Source: Bosea sp. 685
Lineage (GTDB): Bacteria; Pseudomonadota; Alphaproteobacteria; Rhizobiales; Beijerinckiaceae
Assembly (NCBI RefSeq): GCF_031884435.1
Contig: NZ_CP134779.1
Span: forward strand, 5,208,001 to 5,272,000
Reading direction: 5' to 3'
DNA length: 64,000 bases
Of this stretch, positions 25,533 through 35,746 are shown piece after piece (the stretch's first letter is position 1; the number at the start of each line of letters is the position of its first letter). The notes below the pieces were generated by a model. It worked only from the letters and a program-made list of their open reading frames with translations, ran no database searches and was not told the origin of the DNA. Position numbers and translations under genes: made by a program.

Positions 25533-26240
25533 TTAAGCCGCGCGCTTGCGGGTGGTGCGCTGCTCGATGCGCTTGGCCGCATTGGTGACGTGGACGATCC
25601 GCTTCACGAAGATGCCCGGCGTATGCATGTGATCGGGATCGATCTCGCCCGCCGGCACGAGATGCTCAACCTGCGCGATGGTCAGCCGCGAGGCCGAGGC
25701 CATCATCGGATTGAAGTTGCGGGCCGTCTTCCGGTAGACGAGATTGCCTTCGGTATCGCCCTTCCAGGCATGGACCAGCGAGATATCGGCGAAGAGGCCA
25801 CGCTCCATGATGTAGCGCTCGCCGTCGAAAACCCGCTCCTCCTTGCCTTCCGCGACCAGCGTGCCGACGCCGGTCTTGGTGAAGAAAGCCGGGATGCCCG
25901 CCCCGCCAGCGCGGATGCGCTCGGCCAGCGTGCCCTGCGGGGTGAATTCGAGCTCGAGCTCGCCGGCGAGGAACTGCTGGGCGAAGAGCTTGTTCTCGCC
26001 GACATAAGACGAGATCATCTTCTTGATCTGCCGGGTCTCGAGCAGGATGCCGAGGCCCGCGCCGTCGATGCCGGCATTATTGGAGATGAAGGTCAGCTCC
26101 TTGGCGCCGCTCTCACGCACCGCCTCGATCAGGAGATCGGGAATGCCGCAAAGGCCGAAGCCTCCGGCCATGATGGTCATGCCGTCCTTGATGGCGCCGG
26201 CCAGAGCAGCCTTGGCGTCAGGAAAAACCTTCTTCGACAT
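25533..26240 (-). CDS. scoA: 3-oxoacid CoA-transferase subunit A
   Basis: Alpha subunit of the CoA-transferase. The CoA-binding glycine motif GGFGLCGIPD lies near residues 23-32, with ISNNAG, the QQFLAGELELEFTPQGTLAE stretch and GADISLVHAWKGD-like FADISLVHAWKGD. I start at ATG 26240 (MSKKVFPDA) rather than the frame's upstream start at 26291. The protein has 235 residues and forms a two-gene operon with scoB. Confidence 0.92.
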   Translation of the reverse strand: MSKKVFPDAKAALAGAIKDGMTIMAGGFGLCGIPDLLIEAVRESGAKELTFISNNAGIDGAGLGILLETRQIKKMISSYVGENKLFAQQFLAGELELEFTPQGTLAERIRAGGAGIPAFFTKTGVGTLVAEGKEERVFDGERYIMERGLFADISLVHAWKGDTEGNLVYRKTARNFNPMMASASRLTIAQVEHLVPAGEIDPDHMHTPGIFVKRIVHVTNAAKRIEQRTTRKRAA

Positions 26241-26338
26241 CGCGTTGCCTTTGCCGCTGGAATGACTGGCCGGAGGGCTTGGCTCAAGCACTAGCCGAGC
26301 GCGAGGGGCGGTTGCAACATGAGGTAGACTAAAGGCGC

Positions 26339-26369
26339 GCAGACCCCTCCCAAAAGGAAGGGGGTCTGC
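26339..26369 (-). terminator. Hairpin downstream of the molybdenum hydroxylase operon
   Basis: Inverted repeat GCAGACCCC (26339-26347) and GGGGTCTGC (26361-26369) around an A-rich loop, 15 bases past the stop of the diheme cytochrome gene. It may end the minus-strand operon, although no clear T run follows on that strand. Confidence 0.45.
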
Positions 26370-26384
26370 ATCGCATTGCCAGCC

Positions 26385-27005
26385 TCACGACGCCGGGCAG
26401 GCCGCGCCGCTATCCGCCCAGGCCTGCATCAGCGCGCCGAACTGGGCGCTGCTGCCTGGCGCCGGCTCGCGGCCGGGACCCGGATTCCAGCCCCAGAGCA
26501 CCAGCGAGTCGGTGGTGACATGCTTGACGATCGCCGCGAGGTCGCGCCCGCCATTGCGGCTCTGATCCTTGAGCTGCAGGCAGATCTGGCCCAGCGTCTT
26601 GCCCTCCCAGGCCATCGAGGCCGGAGCGAGCGCCCAGTGCCCGTCACCGGGCACGCGGGCGGGATCGTAGTTCTGCTTGCCGTGGCAGGTGGCGCATTCC
26701 AGGCCCGGCGCGCCGTGGCCATCCTTGCCGCGCACCACCAAAGGCTGGTGCAGGCGGCGCGCATCGGTCTGGCGCGGGCGCTCGGTCGCCGGATGGCAGT
26801 TCATGCAGCGCGGATGCGTCAGCACCTTGCCGATCTCGCCAAACAGCGCAGCCGAGCGCGCCTGCTGGTTGGGAATGGTCGAGAAGCTCGCGGCGTCCTG
26901 CAGAGGAGCGCCACCACGCTGCGGTGCGGATTGGGCGAAGGTCAGCGCCGTGCCGCCAAGGCCGAGCGCGAGCGCCGCGGCGCTCGCAAGGATGAGAGGC
27001 CGCAT
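26385..27005 (-). CDS. Exported diheme c-type cytochrome of the molybdenum hydroxylase operon
   Basis: Periplasmic cytochrome (206 residues) with a signal peptide (cleavage near TFAQS, residue 25) and two heme-binding motifs, CMNCH (67-71) and CATCH (104-108). It is the last gene of the three-gene operon and overlaps the large subunit gene by 1 base (TGATG). It very probably takes electrons from the hydroxylase and passes them to the respiratory chain. The frame is open far upstream inside the large subunit gene, but the real start is the ATG at 27005 before the signal peptide. Confidence 0.85.
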   Translation of the reverse strand: MRPLILASAAALALGLGGTALTFAQSAPQRGGAPLQDAASFSTIPNQQARSAALFGEIGKVLTHPRCMNCHPATERPRQTDARRLHQPLVVRGKDGHGAPGLECATCHGKQNYDPARVPGDGHWALAPASMAWEGKTLGQICLQLKDQSRNGGRDLAAIVKHVTTDSLVLWGWNPGPGREPAPGSSAQFGALMQAWADSGAACPAS

Positions 27006-29170
27006 CAGACCGTTCCTCCAACCATCGGCAATTGCCGGGGCCGGACCTGACCCAACCGCGCCAAGGCATTGGCCACCGCCGGCCCGATCGGCGGAACGCT
27101 GGGCTCGCCGACGCCGGTCGGCTTCTCCGTCGAGGCGATGATCATGACCTCGACCGCCGGCATCTCGTGGATGCGCAGCGAGCGATAGCTGTCGAAATTC
27201 GTCTGCACCGGCTTGCCGGCGTCGAGCGTGATCTCGCCATAGAGCGCATGACCGATGCCGAAGCCGATGCCACCCTCCATCTGGGCGCGGATGACGTCGG
27301 GATTGACTGCGACGCCGCAATCGACCGCGCACCAGACCTTGTGGACCTTGGGCTCGCCATCGCTCCCGAGCGAGACCTCGGCGATCTGGGCAACGAAGGA
27401 GCCGAAGCTCTCGACCACCGCGACGCCGCGCGCCCGGCCCTCGACAGAGTTGGGCCCGTTCCATTTGGCGAGCTCGGCCACGGCCTTGAGCACGCCCATC
27501 GCGCGCGGCTCTTTGCCCATCATGGCAAGCCGGCCCGCGACCGGATCCAGCCCTGCCGCCTGCAGCAATTCGTCGACGAAGCACTCGACCGCATAGGCGG
27601 TGTGGGTGTGGCCGACCGAGCGCCACCACAAGGTCGGCACGCCGACCTTGGCGGTGTGCACCTCGCAAGCGAAATCGGCGACCTCGTAAGGCAGCTCGTT
27701 GGCGCCCTCGATCATGGTCGAATCGATGCCGTTCTTCACCACCATCGCCTCGAAGGGCGTGCCGAGGAAGAAGGACTGGCCGACGATGCTGTCGGTCCAG
27801 GCCGTTATCTTGCCGTCCTTCACCGCTCCGCGCAGCTTGTGCAGGAAGAGCGGGCGGTAATAGCCGCCGGTGAGATCGTCCTCCCGCGTCCAGACCAGCT
27901 TGACCGGACGGTTGGGGCCGATCGCCTTGGCGACCATGGCGAGCTCGGCCGCCAGATGCTGGCTGACCTGGGCGCGACGGCCGAAGGAGCCGCCCGCCAG
28001 CATGGTCTCGAGCCTGACCTTGTCCTGGGGCAAGCCCAGCACGGCCGCGATGGTCGCATGCTCGGTCGTCTGGAACTGGCTGCCGAAGCGGGCGAGCGCC
28101 TGGGTTCCGTCCCATTCGAGATAACCGTCGAGCGGCTCCATCGGCGCATGCGCCAGATAGGGAAAGACGAACTCGGCCTCGACCACCGTGTCGGCCTTGG
28201 CGAGCACGGCCTCGGCATCGCCATGCTTGCCGACGACGGTGCCCGGCGTGCGCGCCAGCGCCCGGTATTCGGCGATGAGCTCGCGGCTGCCGCGCTTCTC
28301 CGCGGCGCTCTCGTCCCAGGTGACCTTCAGCGCCTCGCGGCCCTTGATCGCGGGCCACATGCCGGTGGCATAGACTGCGACACCGGAGCCGATCGGCTTG
28401 ACGTCGACCACGCCCTTGACCTTCAGCGTCTCGGCGGCGTCGAAGCTCGCCATCTTGCCCCCGAAGCGCGGCGGGCGGGCGACGACGACCGTCAGCATGC
28501 CCGGCGTATGGATGTCGATAGTGAACTGGGCCTTGCCGCGCGCCTTGTCGGCGCTGTCGAGGCGCTTGACCGCGCCTTCCCTGCCGATCAGGCGGAAATT
28601 CGCCGGCTGCTTCAGCGCCACGGTCTCGGGCACAGGCAGCTTGGAAGCGGCGCCGGCGAATTCACCGAAGCGGCCCTGCTTGCCGGAAACATGCTTGAGC
28701 ACGCCCGCCTCGACGGTGATCTCGCCAGCCGGGACCTTCCAGGCCTCGGCCGCCGCCTGCACCAGCATGGCGCGCGCCGTCGCGCCGGCCTTGCGCATCT
28801 GCTCGAAGGAATTGGCGATGGCCGAGGAGCCGCCGGTGCCCTGCACGCCGAAGAGGAGGTTGGCGTAGAGCTTGACGTCGGCCGGCGCATGCTCGGCACG
28901 CATCTGGCCCCAATCGGCGTCCATCTCCTCGGCAACGAGCGTGGTGAGGCCGGTGAACGGCCCCTGGCCGAACTCGATATGCTTGATCAGGACGGTGACC
29001 GTGTCATCGGCGGCGACGCGGACGAAGGCGTTGGGCGCGAAGATGGCTGCGCCGCCCGCGGGGCGAGCGGACTGCGCCCTGGCGACCTCAGGCAGATGCA
29101 GCCCGATGACGAGAGCGCCGGCCCCGGCGAGGAGCGCGCGACGCGAGAGATTGATGTCGTGAGCGGTCAT
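27005..29170 (-). CDS. iorB: Molybdopterin-binding large subunit, isoquinoline 1-oxidoreductase-like (xanthine dehydrogenase family)
   Basis: Molybdenum hydroxylase catalytic subunit that should hydroxylate N-heterocycles or oxidise aldehydes. Seen: a twin-arginine signal ([17 protein letters not shown], residues 7-23), [17 protein letters not shown] (cofactor domain), [19 protein letters not shown] (Moco contact), and the C-terminal [13 protein letters not shown], whose Glu is the catalytic base in the family. At 721 residues it fits the IorB-like group lacking a separate FAD subunit. The Tat signal suggests that the folded complex works in the periplasm with the cytochrome encoded next to it. 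The exact substrate is unknown. Confidence 0.88.
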   Translation of the reverse strand: MTAHDINLSRRALLAGAGALVIGLHLPEVARAQSARPAGGAAIFAPNAFVRVAADDTVTVLIKHIEFGQGPFTGLTTLVAEEMDADWGQMRAEHAPADVKLYANLLFGVQGTGGSSAIANSFEQMRKAGATARAMLVQAAAEAWKVPAGEITVEAGVLKHVSGKQGRFGEFAGAASKLPVPETVALKQPANFRLIGREGAVKRLDSADKARGKAQFTIDIHTPGMLTVVVARPPRFGGKMASFDAAETLKVKGVVDVKPIGSGVAVYATGMWPAIKGREALKVTWDESAAEKRGSRELIAEYRALARTPGTVVGKHGDAEAVLAKADTVVEAEFVFPYLAHAPMEPLDGYLEWDGTQALARFGSQFQTTEHATIAAVLGLPQDKVRLETMLAGGSFGRRAQVSQHLAAELAMVAKAIGPNRPVKLVWTREDDLTGGYYRPLFLHKLRGAVKDGKITAWTDSIVGQSFFLGTPFEAMVVKNGIDSTMIEGANELPYEVADFACEVHTAKVGVPTLWWRSVGHTHTAYAVECFVDELLQAAGLDPVAGRLAMMGKEPRAMGVLKAVAELAKWNGPNSVEGRARGVAVVESFGSFVAQIAEVSLGSDGEPKVHKVWCAVDCGVAVNPDVIRAQMEGGIGFGIGHALYGEITLDAGKPVQTNFDSYRSLRIHEMPAVEVMIIASTEKPTGVGEPSVPPIGPAVANALARLGQVRPRQLPMVGGTV

Positions 29171-29172
29171 GA

Positions 29173-29634
29173 TCAGGCCTCCAGCGAGCGGGCAGCGCTA
29201 TGGATCGCGGCGCGGATGCGGGCATAGGTCGCGCAGCGGCAGATGTTGCCGTTCATGGCGAGATCGATGTCCTGGTCGGTCGGCTTCTTGTTTTCCTTGA
29301 GCAGGGCAACCGCGCTCATCACCTGGCCCGACTGGCAATAGCCGCATTGCGGCACGTCGCCGGCTGTCCAGGCTGCCTGGACAGCCTCGGCCTCGCGGCC
29401 GGAGATCGCCTCGATCGTGGTGATCTCGGCGCCGGCCACGGCGGAGACCGGCGTCACGCAGGAGCGCAGCGGCTTGCCGTCGAGATAGACGGTGCAGGCG
29501 CCGCATTGCGCGACGCCGCAGCCGAATTTGGTGCCGGTGAGGCCGAGATTGTCGCGCAGCGCCCAGAGCAGGGGCGTATCGTCGTCGATATCGACGCTAT
29601 GCGTCGTTCCGTTGACCTTGAAGGTATGGGCCAT
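29173..29634 (-). CDS. iorA: [2Fe-2S] small subunit, isoquinoline 1-oxidoreductase-like
   Basis: Electron-transfer subunit of the molybdenum hydroxylase with two [2Fe-2S] sites: a plant-ferredoxin-type cluster (C39, C44, C47, C59) and a helical-domain cluster (C97, C100, C132, C134). It is 153 residues from ATG 29634; the frame opens 13 codons further upstream without conservation. It has no signal peptide of its own, so export would depend on the Tat signal of the large subunit, whose gene starts 2 bases downstream. Confidence 0.92.
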   Translation of the reverse strand: MAHTFKVNGTTHSVDIDDDTPLLWALRDNLGLTGTKFGCGVAQCGACTVYLDGKPLRSCVTPVSAVAGAEITTIEAISGREAEAVQAAWTAGDVPQCGYCQSGQVMSAVALLKENKKPTDQDIDLAMNGNICRCATYARIRAAIHSAARSLEA

Positions 29635-29749
29635 GGCTGCCTCCGATGCTGATATGACGCAGCGCGGCACCATGGTGCGGATCGAGGCTCGCCCTCGCCG
29701 GCCCGATCTGACATATCAGAAGCGGGCTATCAATCCGTAGTCCTGGGTC

Positions 29750-29798
29750 GCGCGACTGGACTAGTTAGACGTTTTCAGTCTATCTAGGATAGTCGCGC
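29750..29798. promoter_or_regulatory. 49-bp palindrome between iorA and the TetR gene, likely operator
   Basis: Two 21-base arms (29750-29770 and 29778-29798) pair at 17 positions around the centre GTTTTCA. The outer 8 bases GCGCGACT / AGTCGCGC and the inner GAC/GTC steps match exactly. It lies 115 bases upstream of iorA and 28 bases upstream of the divergent TetR gene, the usual place for a TetR operator that controls both. Confidence 0.6.
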
Positions 29799-29825
29799 TC
29801 AGTTTGGATCTTGTCAAGACTGCAA

Positions 29826-30467
29826 ATGGCCGACAGCACCGAAAGTTCCGGCACCGGAGCGAATTCTTGTGCCGAGGATGCGACCACCCGTATCGACCAG
29901 ATCGCGGACGCGGCCCTGCGCCGTTTCGCGCGCTACGGTTTCAAGCGCACCTCGATGGACGACATCGCCAAGGAGGCCGGCCTCGCCAAGGCGACGCTCT
30001 ATCTGCATTTCAAGGGCAAGGACGACGTCTTCCGGGCGATGATGCTGCGGACCGGCCAGCGGGTCGACGCCCGCTGCCGGCGCGTGATGGCGATGGCGGC
30101 TCCGTTCCCGGAGCGGCTCGCGGCTCTGCTCGACGCGCATTTCGGCACCGGCTACGCCTGTTTCGGCGCAGGCGAGCACCTCCTCGAGCTCAAGGCCGTG
30201 ATGACGAGCGTCGCCAGCGCCGAGGTGCAGGCTTTCGAGGACATCTTCACGCGCCACGCCACCGAACTCCTGGAAAGGGCGGAAGCGGCGGGCGAGATCA
30301 GCCTGTCGCGCAGCGGGCTTTCGACGGCCACTTTCGTGGCGACATTGATGCAGGCCGCGGCCGGTGCGAAGGCTGGCGCCAAACTCTCGTGCGAAACTTA
30401 CGGGGCGCGCCTGCGCGATCTCGCATCGGTCTTCGCCGCCGCCCTGGCGCCGACGGACCGGGATTGA
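29826..30467 (+). CDS. TetR-family transcriptional regulator
   Basis: DNA-binding repressor (213 residues) with an N-terminal TetR helix-turn-helix: RIDQIADAALRRFARYGFKRT, then MDDIAKEAGLAKATLYLHFKGKDDVF (about residues 23-70), and a ligand-binding C-terminal half without recognisable specificity. It is divergent from the iorAB-cytochrome operon, with a 49-bp palindrome between, so it probably represses that operon and itself. ATG 29826 is preferred over the TTG at 29811. Confidence 0.88.
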   Translation: MADSTESSGTGANSCAEDATTRIDQIADAALRRFARYGFKRTSMDDIAKEAGLAKATLYLHFKGKDDVFRAMMLRTGQRVDARCRRVMAMAAPFPERLAALLDAHFGTGYACFGAGEHLLELKAVMTSVASAEVQAFEDIFTRHATELLERAEAAGEISLSRSGLSTATFVATLMQAAAGAKAGAKLSCETYGARLRDLASVFAAALAPTDRD

Positions 30468-30625
30468 GGGTTTTCATCTCCCGCCTTAGCCAAACGTCGT
30501 AATTCGCGCCGAAACCGCCGCAATTACGGGCAGGAGCCGCCGTTGACACTCGCTCACGGCGCAGTGCAGCATGACTGCAAGGGGAAACGTAACAAGAAGA
30601 AAGAATACGATGCTACGCTCTGGCG

Positions 30626-31385
30626 ATGGCCATGGCTGACGACATCATTCTGTCGACGGCGGGACTGACCAAGGACTTCGGCGGCTTCAAGGCCGTCAGC
30701 GGCGTCGACCTCAAGGTCCGGCGCGGGCACATCCATGCGCTGATCGGCCCCAACGGCGCCGGCAAGACGACATGCTTCAATCTGCTGACCAAATTCCTCA
30801 GCCCGACCAAGGGCGCGATCGTCTATAACGGCCGCGACATCACGCGCGAAAAGCCAGCCGAGATCGCCCGGCTCGGCCTCGTGCGCTCATTCCAGATCTC
30901 GGCGGTATTCCCCCAGCTCAGCGTGCTAACCAATGTGCGCATCGCGCTGCAGCGCAAGCGCGGCGACTCGTTCGATTTCTGGCGCTCGGAGAAGGTGCTG
31001 CGCGGGCTCGACGAGGAGGCGATGCGCCTCGTCGATGCGGTCGGGCTCGGCTCCTTCGCCAACCTGACGGCAGCCGAACTCAGCTATGGCCGCAAGCGCG
31101 CGCTCGAGATCGCCACGACGCTGGCGCTCGATCCCGAAATGCTACTGCTCGACGAGCCGATGGCCGGCATGGGCCGCGAGGATGTCGAGCGCATCGAGGC
31201 CCTGATCCGCAAGGTCTCGGTCAACCGCACCATCCTGATGGTCGAGCACAATCTCTCGGTCGTCGCCTCGCTCTCGGACCGCATCACGGTTTTGGCACGC
31301 GGCCAGGTGCTGGCCGAGGGCGACTATGCCGCGGTCTCGAAGGATCCGCGCGTGATCGAGGCCTATATCGGCTCGGGGGGCGACC

Positions 31386-31396
<11 letters not shown>
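30626..31396 (+). CDS. livG: ABC transporter ATP-binding protein, LivG type
   Basis: Cytosolic ATPase of a branched-chain-amino-acid-type (HAAT) uptake system. Walker A GPNGAGKTT (about residues 41-49), signature LSYGRKR (about 152-158, the LSYG form usual in LivG) and Walker B MLLLDEP (about 172-178). It starts at ATG 30626, with a second ATG two codons later, and overlaps livF by 11 bases. It is the first gene of livGFKHM, 158 bases after the TetR gene; that gap shows no clear promoter. Confidence 0.92.
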
Positions 31397-32129
<733 letters not shown>

Positions 32130-32218
32130 AGCCACACTCCGGGACCGGGACCTTCAAGACCAGGCATTTCGAAAACAAGAACAACGTCGAAAACGACATT
32201 CACTCCAGGGAGAGAAAC

Positions 32219-33427
32219 ATGATGAAACTCAAGACCATTCTGGCGACGACGGCGCTGGCGGCGCTGATGGTGAGCCCGGCACTCGCCCAGCAGATCTCCG
32301 TCAAGGCCGGCGTGCTGAACGACCGCTCCGGCCTCTATGCCGACCTCTCCGGCGAGGGCTCGGTCATCGCCGCGCGCCTCGCAGTCGAGGATTTCAAGGC
32401 CGCCGAGAAGGGCATCAAGGTCGAGATCGTCTCGGCCGACCACCAGAACAAGCCCGATGTCGGCTCGACCATCGCCCGGCAATGGTATGATCAGGACGGC
32501 GTCGATCTGATCCTCGACGTGCCGACCTCCTCGGTGGCGCTCGCCGTGAATCAGATCACCAAGGAAAAGAACAAGATCCACATCAATTCGGGCGCCGCCT
32601 CCTCAGACCTCACCGGCAAGGCCTGCACGCCCAACACCGTGCACTGGACCTACGACACCTATGCCCTGGCCCAGGGCACGGGCGGCGCGATGGTGAAGGC
32701 AGGCGGCGACAGCTGGTTCTTCCTGACAGCCGACTATGCCTTCGGCCATGCGCTGGAGCGCGACGCCACCGAGGTCATCACCAAGAATGGCGGCAAGGTG
32801 GTGGGCGCAGTGCGCACACCGTTCCCGGGCACCGATTTCTCCTCCTTCCTGCTGCAGGCGCAGGCCTCGAAGGCCAAGGTCATCGGGCTCGCCAATGCCG
32901 GTGGCGACACGATCAATTCGATCAAGCAGGCCGGCGAATTCGGTATCGTCGCCGGCGGCCAGAAGCTCGCCGGGCTCCTCGTCTTCGCCTCCGACGTGCA
33001 TGCGCTCGGTCTGCAGACGGCGCAGGGCCTGGTGCTGACCGAGGCCTTCTACTGGGACACCAACGACCAGACCCGAGCCTGGTCGGAGCGCTTCGCCAAG
33101 CTCAACAACGGCAAGAAGCCGACCATGGTGCAGGCCGGCGTCTATTCCGGCTTGCTGCATTATCTCAAGGCGGTCGAGGCCGCCAAAAGCAAGGACACCG
33201 CCACCGTCATGGCGAAGATGAAGGAGATGCCCACCGACGATCCGCTCTTCGGCAAGGGCACGGTGCGCGCCGACGGCCGCAAGATGCACGATATGTATCT
33301 GTTCGAGGTCAAGAAGCCGTCGGAATCGAAGGGGCCGTGGGACTACTACAAGCAGCTTGCCGTGCTGCCGGCCGACAAGGCCTTCCGCCCGCTCTCCGAA
33401 AGCGAGTGCCCACTCGTCAAGAAGTGA
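32219..33427 (+). CDS. ABC transporter periplasmic substrate-binding protein (LivK-like)
   Basis: Type I periplasmic binding protein (402 residues) with a Sec signal peptide cleaved after SPALAQ (about residue 23). The mature part (VKAGVLNDRSGLYADLSGEG) and the central NAGGDTINSIKQAGEFGI stretch match the amide/branched-chain/aromatic-acid binding group. The ligand cannot be told from sequence; urea- or aromatic-type substrates are as likely as amino acids. A perfect hairpin follows the stop, which would allow this gene to be expressed above the permeases. Confidence 0.9.
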   Translation: MMKLKTILATTALAALMVSPALAQQISVKAGVLNDRSGLYADLSGEGSVIAARLAVEDFKAAEKGIKVEIVSADHQNKPDVGSTIARQWYDQDGVDLILDVPTSSVALAVNQITKEKNKIHINSGAASSDLTGKACTPNTVHWTYDTYALAQGTGGAMVKAGGDSWFFLTADYAFGHALERDATEVITKNGGKVVGAVRTPFPGTDFSSFLLQAQASKAKVIGLANAGGDTINSIKQAGEFGIVAGGQKLAGLLVFASDVHALGLQTAQGLVLTEAFYWDTNDQTRAWSERFAKLNNGKKPTMVQAGVYSGLLHYLKAVEAAKSKDTATVMAKMKEMPTDDPLFGKGTVRADGRKMHDMYLFEVKKPSESKGPWDYYKQLAVLPADKAFRPLSESECPLVKK

Positions 33428-33433
33428 GCCTCC

Positions 33434-33458
33434 GGAAACCCGGCTCCGCCGGGTTTCC
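33434..33458 (+). other. Perfect 10-bp hairpin after the binding-protein gene
   Basis: Stem GGAAACCCGG / CCGGGTTTCC (33434-33443 and 33449-33458) with a 5-base loop, 6 bases past the stop. There is no T run. Hairpins at this spot in ABC operons often stabilise the binding-protein mRNA or reduce read-through. Confidence 0.6.
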
Positions 33459-33469
33459 ACTCCTCCGGC

Positions 33470-33610
33470 GTCATTCCGGACAAGCCGCCCTCGGGTCCGG
33501 CCTTCAGCCGGCCCAAGGACAAGCTCCACGGCGCCGATCCGGAATCCATCCTAGCGCTGTCGCTCCCTTCGATGGCTTCCGGGTCTCCGCTTCGCTCCGC
33601 CCGGAATGAC
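33470..33610. repeat. Long palindromic repeat, family A variant
   Basis: Outer arms GTCATTCCGG and CCGGAATGAC enclose GATCCGGAATCCATCC-like inner segments. It occupies most of the 232-base gap between the binding-protein and livH genes, so it lies inside the transport operon. Confidence 0.72.
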
Positions 33611-33659
33611 GGCCGAGGTCTCGACACGACCTTCGACGTCCAAACGATCGAGCCACTGA

Positions 33660-34547
33660 ATGTTCGAGCTTCTCGGAATCCCGCCACAAGCACTGTTCGG
33701 CCAGGTCCTGCTCGGCCTGATCAACGGCTCGTTCTACGCCATCCTCAGCCTCGGGCTGGCGGTGATCTTCGGATTGCTCAACATCATCAACTTCGCCCAT
33801 GGCGCGCAGTATATGATGGGTGCCTTCGTCGCCTGGATGTGCCTGAACTATCTCGGCATCAATTACTGGGCGGCGCTCCTGATCGCGCCCCTGATCGTCG
33901 GCGTCTTCGGTGTCCTGATCGAGCGCTTCCTGATTGCGAGGCTCGCCAATCTCGACCATCTCTACGGGCTGCTGCTGACCTTTGGGCTGGCCCTGATCAT
34001 CCAGGGCCTGTTTCGCAACAATTACGGCTCGTCGGGCCTGCCCTACCAGATCCCCGACGCGCTCAAGGGCGGGCAGAATCTCGGCTTCATGTTCCTGCCG
34101 AACTATCGCGGCTGGGTCGTGGGCGCCTCGCTCGTGGTCTGCCTCGTGACCTGGTTCATGATTGAGAAGACCAGGCTCGGCGCCTATCTGCGCGCCGCCA
34201 CCGAGAACCCGACCCTGACCCAGGCCTTCGGCATCAACGTGCCGCTCTTGGTGACGCTGACCTATGGCTTCGGCGTCGCGCTCGCCGCCTTCGCCGGCGT
34301 GCTCGCCGCGCCGATCTATTCGGTCAATCCGAATATGGGTGCCGATTTGATCATCGTCGTCTTCGCGGTCGTCGTGATCGGCGGCATGGGTTCGATCATG
34401 GGTGCGATCGTCACCGGCTTCGGGCTCGGATTGGTCGAAGGCCTGACCAAGGTGTTCTACCCGGAGGCCTCGGCCACGGTCATCTTCATCATCATGGTGC
34501 TGGTGCTGCTGGTGAAGCCAGCCGGTCTGTTCGGGCGGGCGGCGTGA
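33660..34547 (+). CDS. livH: ABC transporter permease, LivH type
   Basis: Inner-membrane permease (295 residues) with about eight hydrophobic segments and the LivH signature GLINGSFYAILSLGLAVIFGLLNIINFAHG at residues 16-45. The cytoplasmic loop ATENPTLTQAFGIN (about 180-193) contacts the ATPase. It forms the channel with LivM, whose gene follows 34 bases later. Confidence 0.92.
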   Translation: MFELLGIPPQALFGQVLLGLINGSFYAILSLGLAVIFGLLNIINFAHGAQYMMGAFVAWMCLNYLGINYWAALLIAPLIVGVFGVLIERFLIARLANLDHLYGLLLTFGLALIIQGLFRNNYGSSGLPYQIPDALKGGQNLGFMFLPNYRGWVVGASLVVCLVTWFMIEKTRLGAYLRAATENPTLTQAFGINVPLLVTLTYGFGVALAAFAGVLAAPIYSVNPNMGADLIIVVFAVVVIGGMGSIMGAIVTGFGLGLVEGLTKVFYPEASATVIFIIMVLVLLVKPAGLFGRAA

Positions 34548-34581
34548 TGGCCGCACTCCCAAACTCTGCGAGGATGTGACC

Positions 34582-35574
34582 ATGGCTGACGTTCTTTCCG
34601 TCGAGGCGCCGGCCGGTGCAATTGCACTGGCCGATACGAGCCGGGGCACCGAGCGGTTGCACAGGGCAATCTTCATCGGCCTTGCCGCGGTGCTGTTGGT
34701 CGCGCCCTACCTCGCCTACCCCGTCTTCGTGATGAAGGTGATGTGCTTTGCGCTGTTCGCGCTCGCCTTCAATCTGCTGCTCGGCTATGGCGGCCTGCTC
34801 TCTTTCGGCCATGCCGCCTATTTCGGCATGTCGAGCTATGTCTGCGCCTATGTCGCCAAGAACTGGGGCCTGACGCCGGAACTCGCCATCCTTTCGGGCG
34901 TGCTGGTCGCAGGCCTGCTGGGCCTGGCCTTCGGGGCGCTCGCGATCCGCCGGCAAGGCATCTATTTCGCCATGATCACGCTCGCGCTCGCCCAGATGGC
35001 GTTCTTCTTCTCGCTGCAGGCGCCGAAGTTCACCGGCGGCGAGGATGGTATCCAGGCGGTGCCTCGCGGCAAGCTCTTCGGTCTGATCGATCTGACCGGC
35101 GACAGGGCGCTGTACTATGTCGTCGCAATCATCTTCATGGCCGGGCTGCTGCTGATCTATCGCATCATCCATTCGCCTTTCGGCCAGGTCTGCAAGGCGA
35201 TCCGGGACAACGAGCCGCGCGCGATCTCGCTTGGCTACCGCGCCAATCAGTACAAGCTCGCGGTTTTCGTGCTCTCGGCGATGCTGGCGGGCCTCGCCGG
35301 CGCGACCAAAGCGATCGTCTTCCAGCTCGCTTCGCTGACCGACGTGCACTGGTCGATGTCGGGCGAGGTCGTGCTGATGACGCTGGTCGGCGGGCTCGGC
35401 ACCGTCTTCGGGCCGATCGTCGGGGCGCTCGTCATCGTCTCCATGCAGAATTATCTCGCGAGCCTGGGCGCCTGGGTCACGGTGGTGCAGGGCGTGATCT
35501 TCGTGGTCTGCGTGCTGCTCTTCCGCGAGGGCATTGTGGGCGTGATCGCGAAGAAGATCGGGCGGCCGCTGTAG
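34582..35574 (+). CDS. livM: ABC transporter permease, LivM type
   Basis: Second inner-membrane permease (330 residues) with an extended N-terminus and about nine hydrophobic segments. The LivM motif LLLGYGGLLSFGHAAYFG lies near residues 62-80, and the ATPase-contact loop KAIRDNEPRAISLGY near 205-219. ATG 34582 follows AGGATGTG; a GTG two codons earlier is less likely. It ends the livGFKHM operon. Confidence 0.92.
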   Translation: MADVLSVEAPAGAIALADTSRGTERLHRAIFIGLAAVLLVAPYLAYPVFVMKVMCFALFALAFNLLLGYGGLLSFGHAAYFGMSSYVCAYVAKNWGLTPELAILSGVLVAGLLGLAFGALAIRRQGIYFAMITLALAQMAFFFSLQAPKFTGGEDGIQAVPRGKLFGLIDLTGDRALYYVVAIIFMAGLLLIYRIIHSPFGQVCKAIRDNEPRAISLGYRANQYKLAVFVLSAMLAGLAGATKAIVFQLASLTDVHWSMSGEVVLMTLVGGLGTVFGPIVGALVIVSMQNYLASLGAWVTVVQGVIFVVCVLLFREGIVGVIAKKIGRPL

Positions 35575-35614
35575 GCGCCGAGGCCGTTTTGGCGAGGCAT
35601 GCCCCTCCCCACAG

Positions 35615-35717
35615 TGTCATCCTGGGCGACCGAAGGTCGTCCCGGGATCCATCGCTGGGCTCGGCGCTCTAGGATGGATCCCGGAGCTGCGCGGCTTCGC
35701 CGCTTGTCCAGGATGAC
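35615..35717. repeat. Long palindromic repeat, family A
   Basis: Outer arms GTCATCCTGG and CCAGGATGAC; inner arms CCCGGGATCCATC and GATGGATCCCGG. It lies between the convergent ends of livM and the cytochrome gene. Confidence 0.82.
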
Positions 35718-35746
35718 GGCGCGGATTTGATCGACCTTGCCGGCCG

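Noticed and set aside
24867-26240. pcaIJ of the protocatechuate pathway
   Set aside because: Sequence alone cannot separate PcaIJ from ScoAB, and no other pca genes are present; ScoAB preferred.
27032-29227. Open frame of 731 codons antisense to the molybdopterin subunit gene
   Set aside because: Low-complexity shadow of a clear gene, no domain or signal of its own.
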